Below are positions 11,412 to 23,846 of a stretch of DNA of 64,000 nt, in pieces. A program made the translations under genes and the position numbers. Positions within the stretch are counted from its first letter, which is position 1; the number at the start of each line of letters is the position of its first letter. The stretch comes from Nymphaea colorata. Its lineage: Eukaryota > Streptophyta > Magnoliopsida > Nymphaeales > Nymphaeaceae. The stretch covers positions 2,172,001 through 2,236,000 of the forward strand of contig NC_045144.1 of assembly GCF_008831285.2 (NCBI RefSeq), given 5' to 3'. The notes beneath the pieces were generated by a model. That model was given only the letters and a program-made list of their open reading frames with translations, had not been told where the DNA came from and ran no database searches.

Positions 11412-11480
11412 CATTTAATGCCACCATATGGGGCCTCACTTCCATATCCTGCAATTTATCCTCATCCTTGCATGATTCTG
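11412..11480 (+). pseudogene. Possible bZIP GBF-type MFMR exon remnant
   Basis: A 69-base stretch is preceded by a good acceptor (TTTCTTTCCAG) and followed by a donor-like GTAATA. It reads HLMPPYGASLPYPAIYPH followed by PCMIL. This resembles the proline- and tyrosine-rich MFMR region of plant G-box-binding bZIP factors (the MPPYG...PYPAMYPHGG...AHP pattern), with the GGVYA portion deleted. No bZIP basic region or other GBF exon was found nearby, so at best it is an isolated fragment. The match is short and could be chance. Confidence 0.4.
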
Positions 11481-12079
11481 GTAATAATATTTTCCTTTAG
11501 TCTAAGTTATGCATTTTTCTTCAATTTCATTAGCAACTTTTCTTTTTAACATTGTTTGGAACAATCTATTTTCTTCAACACACTAACCCTTAATTATATT
11601 CATTGTTTTTAACCAGAATGTTTTTTGTCTTTTTGGTAACTGTATCTTCTGAGCATTTAATTCAACTTTGGCTGCAAGTAAGTATTGCAGATGCATGCAA
11701 CTGTATATTGAAATTCTTTCAATTGCTTACTGGATTAATTTTTGCAAATGAGAATGTTATTTTGTATTAACAGGGTATATGCGTGTGTGTATATCGGTGT
11801 GTGTGTGTGTTTTTTGTGTGGTAAATACCAAACCATTTGGGTAAGCGAAAAAAATCAAACTTTTAAATTTGTATAAAAAGTTATTTGAGACTATATGTGA
11901 ACTGCCTAATGTGTTTAAAATACTAATTTAATATAAGTCATGCTTTAGTGCAAGTTATTTTGTAAAAAAACTGATCTTTTTATGTTATAAGAGCTGTTTA
12001 TTTTCTATTATGACAACAAAATTATTAAAGTCAATATATGTTGCTTAATATCATATCTAGAAGGTTTAAGTTGCCTGGA

Positions 12080-12112
<33 letters not shown>

Positions 12113-12781
12113 AAGTGTATTAAATTTTTCTAAATGAAGTGAAGAAAAAGTTAGAAAATCCAAGGGTTCATCTACGTTTTTCCTTGGATAGATTAAGACT
12201 TCTCCAAACAAAATTGGTTGCACTCTTAGGTGTGTGGCATGGGAAAGTCTCATGACATGAGACAGATACCGAATCTCTTCCACCATTTCAGCATGCTTCC
12301 AAGGTCACAACAAAAGTGCGTGCAGACAAGCAGATTGGACTTATAAGAGAATTAATTATGCTGGTCCGTCCACATATTTGTCCATGAAGCAAAGGGGACT
12401 TACTAATTTGGAAAAAATAATTCCTTGGCCTGCATCGCATGTGATTCACTGGGTTTTTATCCATTTTCCGGAAGTCTAGATAAATTTAAAACAGTTATGA
12501 TCTGTTCGAGCTCTTTTGGTCTATCTTGAATAGACCTTATTCCTCGTCAACAGAAAGGTCAGCCACTTCGGTTCATTCTTGGTCTGTTTCGATTTGGGGA
12601 GCCGAACCACCCTTAAGATGGTCCTTCATTACATAATAATTATTATAAAATACTATGAGAATTATCACGTATGAGAGTTTATATGCATTGGTCCCAATAA
12701 TTCCAATAATATGATCAGATGGTCACAAATGGACAGGCATGAGATAACTTTTCAAAAGTTGTATAGGAGTTACACATCCCT

Positions 12782-12823
<42 letters not shown>

Positions 12824-15183
12824 AAGTTGAAGTTAGGAGTTTTTTATGAGAGGAACTGAATTATAGTTTCACAATTTTAACAGTGACTGAAATAAAATGT
12901 TTTTTAATTTTGAGATAGGATAAATAAAATTCACATGTATGTATATATATATATATATATTGCAATTGACCTAAACAACTAGTTGTGTTCGCAAATATTT
13001 AAATTATCCAGAATCAGAATCCGATTTCATGAAATATTATTGATATATCCTTAGATAACGAATCTATGTGCAGCTTCCCCATAGAAACCCTGAAACGGTG
13101 GGCTGCATTCTGGAACTAAAGTTTGTTTTGCAGTAGGTTGCAGATCTTTTGACTGCTTTTCTGCAGTCCTGAATATAATATGAAATTAAGCGGAGGCCTT
13201 TCTGGCTGGTAAGGATGGAAAGGCAAACAGGTTCTCGCAACATCCAAACTTGCTGCCTGAGAAGCATTCGTCCACTAATTAGACATATCACAACTGACAT
13301 TTTCCAGCAACCTCGGCACGCTTCTTGACACATTAGGGCATTTGATAGTCTCTGAATTAAAATACAAGGATTTGATATAGCATATTTTTATTAATGTGAT
13401 AAAAGATCCATGATAAAATTCATAGTTAATCGAACTAAGGATTTTAGGTCAAACATAAGATCTATACTTAAGATCTTTATTTTGGCTTATGTGCATTGAG
13501 AAAATTTCGGATTTAAAATCAAATGGAAGAAAGTCTGATCTTAAATATATGGTTTCTCAAATCACATGAAGGTGGTCTCAAATCTGAGGCTATCATGCAC
13601 TACCTTCAACTAAAGTACCATTAGAATAAAGAAAACCTTCGGCTTATATCTTCAAACAAACCTAGATGCAGCTTCCCGACTTAAACCAAAAAGGAATTAC
13701 ACTGGTAAAATTATGTTTTTATGAAAGTCACTTCATTTGTAGGCCTGGTTTCCCATCAAACAGTAGACAAGGTAACGATGCTTGAGTTTGGTAGGAAGTA
13801 GCCCTCGGATGGAACCCCCAAAAAAGAAATTATTGATCATAGTTTTAGTAATAGGAAATGTTGTTTTTAATTTTATTTAAGAAAATATGGGTCTTAATTA
13901 AACTTGACTCTAATACCAATTGCAATGTGAGTCCAAAACTTTTTGAGTACTTGTCATTTTGGATTTTAACTTGCTCCATATATATCTGACCTTTATTTGT
14001 ACTATATATTAAAAAAAAAAAAGAAAAAAAAAAAAGCTATCAACCAAGATAGAAAAAATACACCCTCACCATGCATGCACAATAATTTAATGAATTATGT
14101 TATTAACAATCTTATATTTGTTCTGAGTGTGCCTTGAATTCCTAAATCTAACCCATGTTTTCTCAATTCATCCACCAGGTCATGATCCTTCCTTCTTTCG
14201 TTCTGAATAACTCTGTGTACATAGCTATTCTGTTTCTACATATTCTTCAAAGCTCCTTTTAATAGCCTAAAATGGAAAATCATAGCTGCAACTTTTTCTA
14301 GAAGTATTATCTATGAAATCGCCATATTCTTGTTTTTTAAACAACTCTTGTTAAGTTATGATGTGCCACTTAAGGCGTAGATTAGTGATAAGCGGAGTAC
14401 TAAAGAAAAAGGCAACTACTACTTTTGTGTTCTCATGTTCCAGAAGTTCATTTCAATCCCTTCTTGGAACTGTGACACTAATATTCTTAACAAAATCATA
14501 GAAATGACATTAAAAGTAAACTCAAAAGTATTCAAAAAAAGTAACAAGATAGTCCATTTATTCCCCCACTTAGCATTCTTTATTTAAAGGTTTTGGATTG
14601 TATGAGGAATGGCCCAAAGGCCCTTAAGTGCGTGTTTGGTTAGAAGAACATTATATTGTTGAAATGCATGTTTCTTCAACTAGTTCTTGTTTTTCAAAAT
14701 ATGAAACGATTATGGCCAAAATTTGGTTGATGGATTTATAAAAAGTAATTATAATTGCATCAAGTTTCATGAAATAAAAACATCTTATTTTCGAATCATA
14801 TATCATGACAGCTTGGGGTGGAGCAAGAACTTTTTCTTAGGGGAACCAAAGTATATTTTTCAAATTTTTTACAGGCGCAGAATAATAATTTTCAAAATTT
14901 TTGTAAAGGCCATCTTTAAAATTTTAAATAACGCAGATCTTTTTATTTTTTTCAAAATCTCATGGGGGCCATGGCCCCTAATGAGAACATGTGTTTTAAG
15001 AACATACAGCTGGAATATCTAAGAGGTAGTTTGACAACATGGACATTTTGTAGGTATCTTATGAATCTGCCTTAAAGATTGCGAAAGGTTTGTAGAACAA
15101 TAATCTGCGCTTCATAAATTTATCTCATTTTCTTTTGGATCACATTCGGGAGACACTTAGCCCATGCTAACAAACAACTTTTG
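11481..15183. other. Intergenic with microsatellites
   Basis: No gene recognised. Microsatellites: TG-rich run about 11781-11817, TA run about 12080-12112, (GT)n(TA)n 12782-12823, TA run about 12942-12960 and poly-A about 14010-14034. A less AT-rich patch at about 13064-13333 has an 89-codon minus-strand frame with no family features I recognise. A MITE-like left end (GTGCGTGTTTGGTTAG) lies near 14630. Confidence 0.4.
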
Positions 15184-15326
15184 AGGGTCCGTTTAGTAAC
15201 AGTAACAAATTGTTATTGTTTCCTGAACCTACCTCAAAAATTAAAACAAGTTTTTGAAATATTATAACTCACTGTTTGTGTGGATCTACCCAATTTTACA
15301 AGTTACAAGTGATGCCAAACGCCCCA
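15184..15326. mobile_element. Small MITE (tentative)
   Basis: The left end GAGGGTCCGTTTAGTAACA and the reverse complement of the right end (ATGGGGCGTTTGGCATCA) are imperfect inverted repeats of the GGG-CGTTTGG class. The interior is about 110 bp and non-coding. No target duplication is evident. Confidence 0.4.
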
Positions 15327-18300
15327 TAAGTTTGCATCTTCAATACTCAAATGAGCCGCTACCTAAATAATGCATCTCTTATTAATTTGGAACTCACCTT
15401 CCGAAGCTTTGACAACAGTATTGAGGTAGATGGATCGTTATTAAGAGGCTGGTGGGTTGATGGGATGAGGTGCATTCAAAGGGCGGTTTCAATGATCACC
15501 ATCTCATTGAAGCGCACCAGCCTGTCCCCCAAGTTCAGTTGCTTGCAAGGTTCGTACCCGTGGCAAATTTTCAACCATCATTTCAAATATAGGCCGTTTT
15601 TAGTTGAGAAACTTTGGGCTGCTTATAATTTTTAAACTAACTTTGTTAATCAAGAACCACCGATATATATTTAAAACTCATTCTTCTATACTTTATTTAT
15701 AGTCGATTCACTTAAAATCTCTTGGTCCCTTAAAAAAGATGTCATTTAAAAAATATATATATATATATATAGTTGCAGCTAATGCTCTTTTTTCTCATAA
15801 AAGTCATTTCTAGCTTTTATACTTCATAGTTTACGAAAAAAGTGTGAATTTTATCAAAGAAATCATAAAAGTAGTTTTCTTTGGAAAATCTAGGCAAAGG
15901 TAGTTCCAAAAGTAAAATATTTCTTTACTTGTTTGTTTGTCTGTATCAGCATCAGCTGTGGCGACTTGTAAGTTGTAACTAAAAATCTAGCCTTGCAAGT
16001 GTCCTCTTACCTGTACTTAAAAAATGAGCTACAGTTTAAAAGGAAAAAAAGGCAACGATGTCGGTTTTCATAAAACAATAAAAGAAATTAATTTAAAAGG
16101 ATAGTCCTGGAAAAATACAAGTTTTCACGTGTTCGGACAGGCGAGTAGGTTATCTAATCCAGTACGAGTAAAAAGAAAATAAAGAAACAAATGAAGAGAC
16201 ACCAAAAGCTGGAATCGTGTAAATATACGAAAGCAATGGAGTCTTGGTTATTCTTTCTGTTCATCATGGAGTTAAAACTTTTGGTAAAGCCAAGCCTTGT
16301 TGCACAAACTTTAAACCAGTTAGCCAAGAACAAGGGCGGAGCCAAGGGGCTGCCTCAAAAAAATTAAAAAAAATCATATGTAAATTTTTATTTTAATCTT
16401 ATTTATTTTATATAAAAAATTATATTTCGACTACTGTTTAAAATTTTGAAGGTATAATTCATGAAAAATTCCTAACTTCGGCCCAAACCAAGAGTCTCTT
16501 AATCCTAATATTGTAAAACACACCGTTGAAAACTTTCTGTCTCATATTCATCTCCTTTAAAGCCGTTATTACCTCACATTTGATTAGCTTCAAATCGCTC
16601 GCTAATAGTGGCTAAGATTTTTCCTTGGAACCTAAAAAAGCAAATTACAATCCACATGGTCAAGTACATCCAACTGTATGGATCCAAGATTATTTGGATA
16701 TGAATTTGAGGTCCAAAAGCTCTGACAACTCCAGGCCTGCCTGATTTGTACACGTGCAAGACCTGAAACCCCGAATATGATATCCTATTCATCCAAACAC
16801 TATTGGGAAAAAGGCACTACAGAGAACGCAGAATAGCATTGAATCTCGAGTAATGTGTTACTTATTCTATTTGCTTCTGCTTTTTACTGTGGGCTTGTGA
16901 CTCGCATCTTGTTCTCTCTCTCTCTCTCTCTTTTTATATGTATATATATATATATGTGGCAATTGATAAATGCCAGACCACTTAAATAAAGGAGAAAAAG
17001 CAGAACTCTTAAATTTGTATTTAAAGATGTTTTAAACAAAACATGAACCTCTTAATATGCTTAGAGACATTAACTTTATATAAATTGTGTTAGTTCAAGC
17101 TTTTTTAAAAATTAAAAAAAAAAATTGATATTTTCTACTATCAAAAATTTGAAATGATAAGAACTGTTCATTTTATATCAATAAAAAAAAATATTATTAA
17201 AGTAAAGAAATGACTAGCTTAATATCATAGTTGGCAAACCCATGATCGCTCGAGTCAAATTGGGATCGTTCTTTTATTGCATATGGGTTGGGTTAGGAGC
17301 CAACCGATCTATTCGGCCTAGGATCGGCTGACTCAGTTTAGTCGGCCGAGTCAAGTAGAGTATGAGTTTTGGCAAAATCTAAGGAGATATACATCTCACA
17401 ACCTAGTTTGTCCTCCAGAATCAAATTTTAGTATGTTTGGATGTTATCGGAACTAGGTTCGAACAAAACTGAATTTTGACAAAATTTGGATTAAAAAATG
17501 AGCCAGAAGATAGCCCCTTCAAATTATAAAAAACCAGCTTTTGGGTGTGGTGGCCCAAATATCTAAACCAAGTTATCAAATTCTATTAAATATTTGACTT
17601 TCATAAAACCAAGTTTTAATAAGTAAAATCTGTCATCGATGAAACAAGCCAGGGGCCAGCAAGGGCTATGTTTGCCCTCAAATTTTCAAAAAAGAAAAAT
17701 TCTACAAGTAATTTTAGAGGATTTTCGTTTAGCATATATATAAATTTTGAAAAATTAAGTTTCGACATGAAAAATTGCTAACTCGACTCTTGAACAGGCC
17801 AAATATTTTTTGTAAGTAACTGGGCCACCAAACAAGAGCACAAGGAGCTGTGGGCTACGTGTAGGCAAAGAGCCCAAACAACTTTATATTTTATATTGAT
17901 ATTTTTAAGTAAATTTTTTCATTTACTATTGATGCCCCTTTAAAATTATAAACTTTATATTTTTTCTGGCTGTGCCCTTGCCATCAAATAAAACATAAAA
18001 GTTGAGCCCAAGCATTCAGTGGCGGAGCCACACATTGAAAGTTGCTCACACCGGCCTCACAAAACTTATTTGTTTTTAGATTAACAATTTTATGTAATAT
18101 ACATATACATAGGATCAGTTGTTGCGAGCATCACTGACGCATGATCAGCACGAGGTGGGGCCAACTTCGCTTGGACCTGATGGACAATTTTCTAAATAGA
18201 CTGGCTGCCCAAATCAACTGTCGTGAAAACGATGGGCTACACCAGCTCTTACAAAATTGACCCTTCTACGTTAAGTGGGTGCAGAGGATGACGATCTTCC

Positions 18301-20767
18301 AAATCAGATAATTAAAGCAAGGCTGGCCAGCCTACTTCCCTCCCTCTAGTTTCGTATTTCTCTTTCACCTCTCTAATTTTCTTAAATACGTTTGACTTAT
18401 TTAAAATGTCCTTGCCTTGCCCTTGTCTTGCATCCCTTATGATTCATAACTCCAGCTCGCTTTCTCTCTCTTTCAATGTAATTGATGTGGCACTTCTATT
18501 TTCATTTTAAGAACCTTACGCCCGAAAAGACAACGATGTTTTGGAATTTTCAAAACCTTTGTTTTCACCTAATTAACTTTGATTGCAATCAACTCTTCTC
18601 AATACACAAAACTATTCTCAAAAGGGACCGCTGGTCCCCCTGAGATTTTGATAAATCAAGTTATTTAAATGTAGTGGGCCCCGTGACAGTCGAGTGATCC
18701 AAGTTGCATCATTCAATTTTTGTGGTTGGAACTCACCTAAGGTTTATAATCATTCACCAAAAAAAAAAAAATCCATAAATATGGTATATTTCAGAATGTA
18801 TGATCTTTTAAAATGCCATGCTCACCAATTTTTCAAATGCGAACGTCCACTTTCGAGTACCGAATAAATCGGATCCAGGAGCCAGAATTTTTTTGGTTGA
18901 GGGTATTCGACCCGCCGGTCTAAGTCTGATGTGGGTACCCCATATAATTGTCAACATTCTCATATAAAACTTTCGATAGACTGTTGTACCCCGCGCCAGC
19001 CACCATGTATCTCCACCACTGGCCTAAATTGGTATTGGAGAAAAAGATGGTCGAGCAATATTGCGCCAAATGAGCTTATTGCAACGCAACAATAAGGTCC
19101 CAAATCATGCTCCATAAAATGGAAAAATCGGTTCAATCATATCCGGATCAGTCCCAGATTTTTGCCGTTCTATATTGGTAACTTTCATCTTGGCCACAAT
19201 CCACTGTTGGCGTGCTTGATAGGTGCAGTGTGAGGGTGAAGCCATTGTGGACCACATGCAATCACTATTCTATTTGAGTCCAAAAATAGCATTCAATGCT
19301 TCTCATAATCAAAATAAAAGAAAACTAAGAGGAAGTGGGGCGGACCCTTATGGAGAGTATTTTTAAAATTTTTGATAAAATAATGAGTATTTTAGACTTT
19401 TTAACTTTTTCAAATGCTTTATTTACCTTTTTTTTAGAAAAAAATATTTTAATAAAAATATGTTGGTCATTCCACACCGATATGCACAATCTTTTAGTGC
19501 ACATAACCAGCTTCCTTAGAAAGCATGCCAACCTGGACACACCACAGACACATGTCCGCATCGGTCAAACCCGATGCCTGATTGGGGATTTTTTTTACAG
19601 CTGCTAAAAACTTCTGCAATATTGATTTACTTTTTTGTTTTTTAATTTAATCACTTTTTTGCTTTTTAATTTAATCAATATGCCATCTTGTGTTCCTCTT
19701 ACTTCTGAAAAAGGGGTGGCGTTATGATATTATATGCATTAAATGAATATATATATATGCAGTCCACGTGTTCCATGTTATTCTGCTAACTTCATGGGAA
19801 AATATTTTCCCACAATTTTGCTATCTTCATAGGAAAATATTTTTCCACAATTTATCTAAGGGGCATTTTGGTAATCTTATCATTTTTGGGTACATGACAT
19901 TCTATTTAGTCATTCAACATTTGGTTATTTTGAGCTCATAACATTTGGTTATTTTCAGTTCATAACATATGGCCTTTTGTTCGGGGACCATAACATAACA
20001 CAATCTGTTTAGGCCTTAACTTGGGGCCCACGCTTGTATGTTAAAGTGAAAAATGACCAAAATAGTGAAAAATGACCAAAATACTTTTTATAGTAAAAGA
20101 GAGGATCCTATGTCCCCTATCTTAAGGACAAGTAGGTGCCCCAATGCCAATGGCCCTCCAGTGTTTCTGGAGACGCCAAAGTTGCTACCTACAAATACAA
20201 AAGTAGGAAACAAAAAAATGATCATAATCGTCCAAACATTGTTAGCCACAACAACCCATCCTGATATTTACCAATTTCAATGACGGAGCTAGGATTTTCT
20301 GGTTGAGGGGCCGATGAGTCGTTGGCTCAAGTATGTTGTGGACACCTCATATAATTTTAAAGTTATTACGTTGTAATATTAAGTCTTCATTCCAATGAAA
20401 TTTTTATTGGGCTGGTAATCAACCCCCATGTGGTCTCTACCACTCGCATTCCCAAACATTCATTATCCACTTGGCAACATGGTCCTACTATTCCAACCAC
20501 AACAAAGAAATTTGCGCACGCATAATTCTTGTCCAATGGTGTTTGTCGATGAAAAATGAAGTGGAAAACCCTTACTCAAACTAGAAAAAAAAAAAAGTCA
20601 CAAAAAAAATGTCCTCCCCATATTTCCACATTTTATTGGAGTTCTAAAAAACCAAGTGATGATTCTAAACTTCTGATAAAGTGCACATCAAGGGTAGACT
20701 ATACTACCAATATGCATATTTATTTTAGTGCCATAATATTGCATGTACACAATGAACATTCTTAATC
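15327..20767. other. Intergenic, decayed dispersed repeats
   Basis: No gene recognised. The phrase GGCGGAGCCA or close variants recurs near 16333, 18012 and, diverged, 18872 and 20281, each followed by an AT-rich tract with AAATTTT motifs. This suggests old copies of one dispersed repeat. A GATCGGCTGACTC/GTCGGCCGAGTC-rich patch (17240-17360) is another repeat type. Microsatellites: (TC)n about 16911-16931 and TA runs near 15750 and 16940. Confidence 0.4.
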
Positions 20768-21115
20768 ATGTTATTATCTTATACATATGTTATTATCTTA
20801 TACTTCTATCATTATCTCATACCTCTGTCATTACCTTACGTTTATCATTATCTCATATCCAATATGTCATATATCTTTAATTATCTTATATATATAGTGT
20901 CTCATTTTCATTATCTTAGATTTATGTCATTATCATACACATGTCATCATCTCATACATCTATCATTATCTCATACTCATAGCGTTTGAGATAATCACAT
21001 AAGGTGATATGAGATAATGATTAAGATATTAAATAAAGATGAGTATGAGATAATGACAAAGGTATGAGATAACAACATGACTATAAGATAGTGAGTACGA
21101 AATAATGATACAAGC
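20768..21115. repeat. Head-to-head array of ~19-bp ATTATCTCATA units
   Basis: From 20768 to about 20985 a degenerate unit of about 19 bp with core CATTATCTCATAC is repeated roughly ten times. After a short centre (about 20986-20992) the same unit continues in reverse complement (TATGAGATAATGA) at least five times, to about 21115. The block is therefore a large imperfect palindrome made of tandem repeats. It contains many GATAA cores. There is no coding capacity; the apparent reading frame over the left half is a product of the repeats. Confidence 0.8.
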
Positions 21116-23445
21116 TTAACAAAAAAAAACACAAAGACATTCTTTGCTATTCAAAGAGGTATATTGATCATAACGATATGCTTATACGTATTGACACAAA
21201 TCATTGGGTTTGAGCTTTATCGAATCCAAAAATCTTACTTTTTCAATTGTTTTTTCCTTACAAAAGTTCTTTTTTGCTATTAACCAAGAGCAATTTTTGC
21301 CATGATCAAATTAACACACCAAAATTTCTGCGCATCGATGATCGCGTATATAACGGGCTTCATAGGAGATAGGTCTCCCTTCCTTATTATTAAAAAAGGA
21401 ATGAAAAAATGAGAGTATAAAAGAGAGAAACAGAAAGAATGTTTGCCGTTGGGATGCTAAATTGCTAATGACGTCCGTAAGACAATTTGCCTGCCAGACA
21501 ATAAGTACAAAAGGAGGAACACATCTACGTAAGCAAGGCAATAGTGTCAATATCTGGAATGGGAGTTAAAATTCTGATATTACTATTCAAAGAAGGAGTC
21601 TGATTTAAAATCCTGGTATGTCTATACAAATCAGGATTCTTTGATGTGACCCATTTCAATAATTTTCTGCCTTTGAGCTTCCCTTTCTACCTCTTGAAAT
21701 AACGTGTTTAGAAGGTTTTCATTGGTCAAACAAACTACATAAATATGTTACTTTGAAGGCAAACACTGCTGCAAGATGAGGCTTGAGCGGTTATGGACCA
21801 ATTATAAACATTGTAAACCTAATCTAAAGCGACCAAAATATTGAAAGAAAAATGAGCAACAAGAAACGTAAATTGGGAGCTTAAAGCAAGCAAGATTGGA
21901 TGGTGGTGGGGACTAGAAGAACCGAAGAGAATTGGAGAGAAAATGAAAAGGAAGCTAAAAAACGAGGGGGAAGAGAGAGAGAGAAGAAGCAAGAGGAGAG
22001 GGAAGGAAATTTATACTTATTTTAGAAAAAAATAAAATTTTTAACTTGTCGTACGTACAAATTTTAGAAAATATTGTTCAACCCTGGTACAAATTTTGAA
22101 AATACTATTCACTGCTTCTAGAAATTTTTTTTTGGTTCTGCCCCTACAAAAAATATCTACCACAAAATTGAAGGAGGTGGATGGTGGATTGACGGGAGTG
22201 AACAAACAGAAACCCCAAACTGCCCTAAGAGGTTAATTAGCATCATCCTGAGAACATTGAGGTCAACATAATCAAGATGGGTGTCGTGAGCATTCAAAAA
22301 ATTCATATGCTCTTGCTTCTGTGGTTTACTATTGAAGACGTGGAATGTCAGAAAACAAGACTTTGCCGGGTGCACATATTCCTACCAAATGTCCTGATGC
22401 ATTGCTCAAGCCATGTGATTTATTGGAGCTTAGTGTTTATTTTTATAATTCCATAGACTCTCACTGGGGGTGAACAAATACGTGCACCACAAACGTCCCC
22501 TTCCAGCCACAAACAAAGATGAGGTTGACTTTCAATTAGTGGGGAGTACTTGGTAATGAACACAACAGCTATGTCACGTGGGTGCGAGCCATAAATGTAG
22601 TAACTTTTTAAAATGAATTTAGGTATTTATGCAGCAATGATGTATATATATATATATATAGTTACTTAACTATTTAGTAGTCTTTTTTACATACATATAA
22701 AACTTTTGGTATTAGAGTTGGTATAGTCATGTGCACATTTAAAATAGTCAAATTTGGCCCGACTGTTCTAGATGTGCTGAAGTGCCCACACTAACACCAA
22801 CATCAACACGGGTGTGGGCACTGATACGACAAGTATGAGTTGGATCACATCATCGTTTTACGTGCTTGAAGATTTCCATTTAATGAGTCCGATCAGCTCT
22901 TAAAAACTCAAAATCTATTCACTGCAAATCAAGAGTCTTACAGTCAAAGAGCAGCTCCAAAATTTGAGACAAGGGACACTATTTATTTATATATGAATAT
23001 TTTCAAAAGAGTCATACTTTCAGCCGTGAGCATTATGTAGCCTCTAAATCCATGACTTATGGAGACATGGTTTTGCATATTTTAAGAGGCTTCTATAATT
23101 TTTGCAAATTTTATATATAGGTTAAATTAAATTTCTTAACCTACCTGCATGAAATCCCTAGGTGCATGAAAAAAATGGCTCGATCGGTAGAGAGGCACCA
23201 TCATAGATCGATCTAGCTCTTATGAAGCAAACCAGTGTGCCACAGAGCTTGGTCTTATACATTTAGGACTTCAGTCCATTCGTTAAATAGGTTGCCTTTT
23301 ATTCAAGTGCATTGTAACTTAAGAGTCCACCAAGAGAAACCCAAAGTAGGATATGCTTAAAGTATTTGGATGTATTACCTATTCTAAATTGCTGCCATAG
23401 AGGGAGTACAAGCTTAACTTCAAGTTCTAAAGATATCTTTTCCTG
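21116..23445. other. Intergenic, nothing recognised
   Basis: No gene recognised. A GA-rich patch (about 21950-22015) and a TA run (about 22641-22660) are simple sequence. A diverged segment near 22080-22145 resembles the A/T-rich tail of the GGCGGAGCCA-type dispersed repeat. Confidence 0.4.
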
Positions 23446-23846
23446 GATATAGCTAGGGCTGTTCACAAGTCGAGACGAGCTCGGTCAGCTCGACTCAACT
23501 CATATATTGCTCGGTTTAAACTCGCCTCGAGCTAGAGTCAGGCTGTATAACAGTAGCTCAAGCTCGACTCGTTTAAACTCATTTACTAACTCCCCAATTT
23601 TCTTTTATCTCTTTCTTTTGTTTTAAGTTTGGAAATTGTGAAAAAAAGAAAAGAAAAAACCCTGGATTAAATGAGCTTACCCGAGTTTAAGTGACATAAA
23701 CTCCACTCATATGTAAGCTCAAATTCTCAATTAAGCTTTAACTCGACTCATTTACGAATGAGTCAAGCTCGAGTTGATCTTAAGTACCGAGTCAGTTTGA
23801 GCCATACTTGAGTTACCTCGACTCATTATACAACCCTAGATATAGC
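23446..23846. mobile_element. hAT-type MITE with perfect 8-bp target duplication
   Basis: GATATAGC occurs at 23446-23453 and again at 23839-23846 as an exact direct repeat. The element between (23454-23838, 385 bp) starts TAGGGCTGTTC and ends ATACAACCCTA, giving inverted termini TAGGG(C/T)TGT. The interior is rich in CTCGA, GAGCTCG and CGACTC words, a composition seen in a widespread class of plant repeats. An 8-bp duplication with TAGGG ends indicates the hAT superfamily. There is no transposase, so it is non-autonomous. Confidence 0.85.

Noticed and set aside
13064-13333. An 89-codon minus-strand frame in a less AT-rich patch
   Set aside because: No recognised motif in any frame, no splice signals that extend it, and alternative frames are equally open.
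14723-15022. A 99-codon + strand frame
   Set aside because: Composition is low-complexity F/I/K from A/T-rich repeat sequence; no conserved features.
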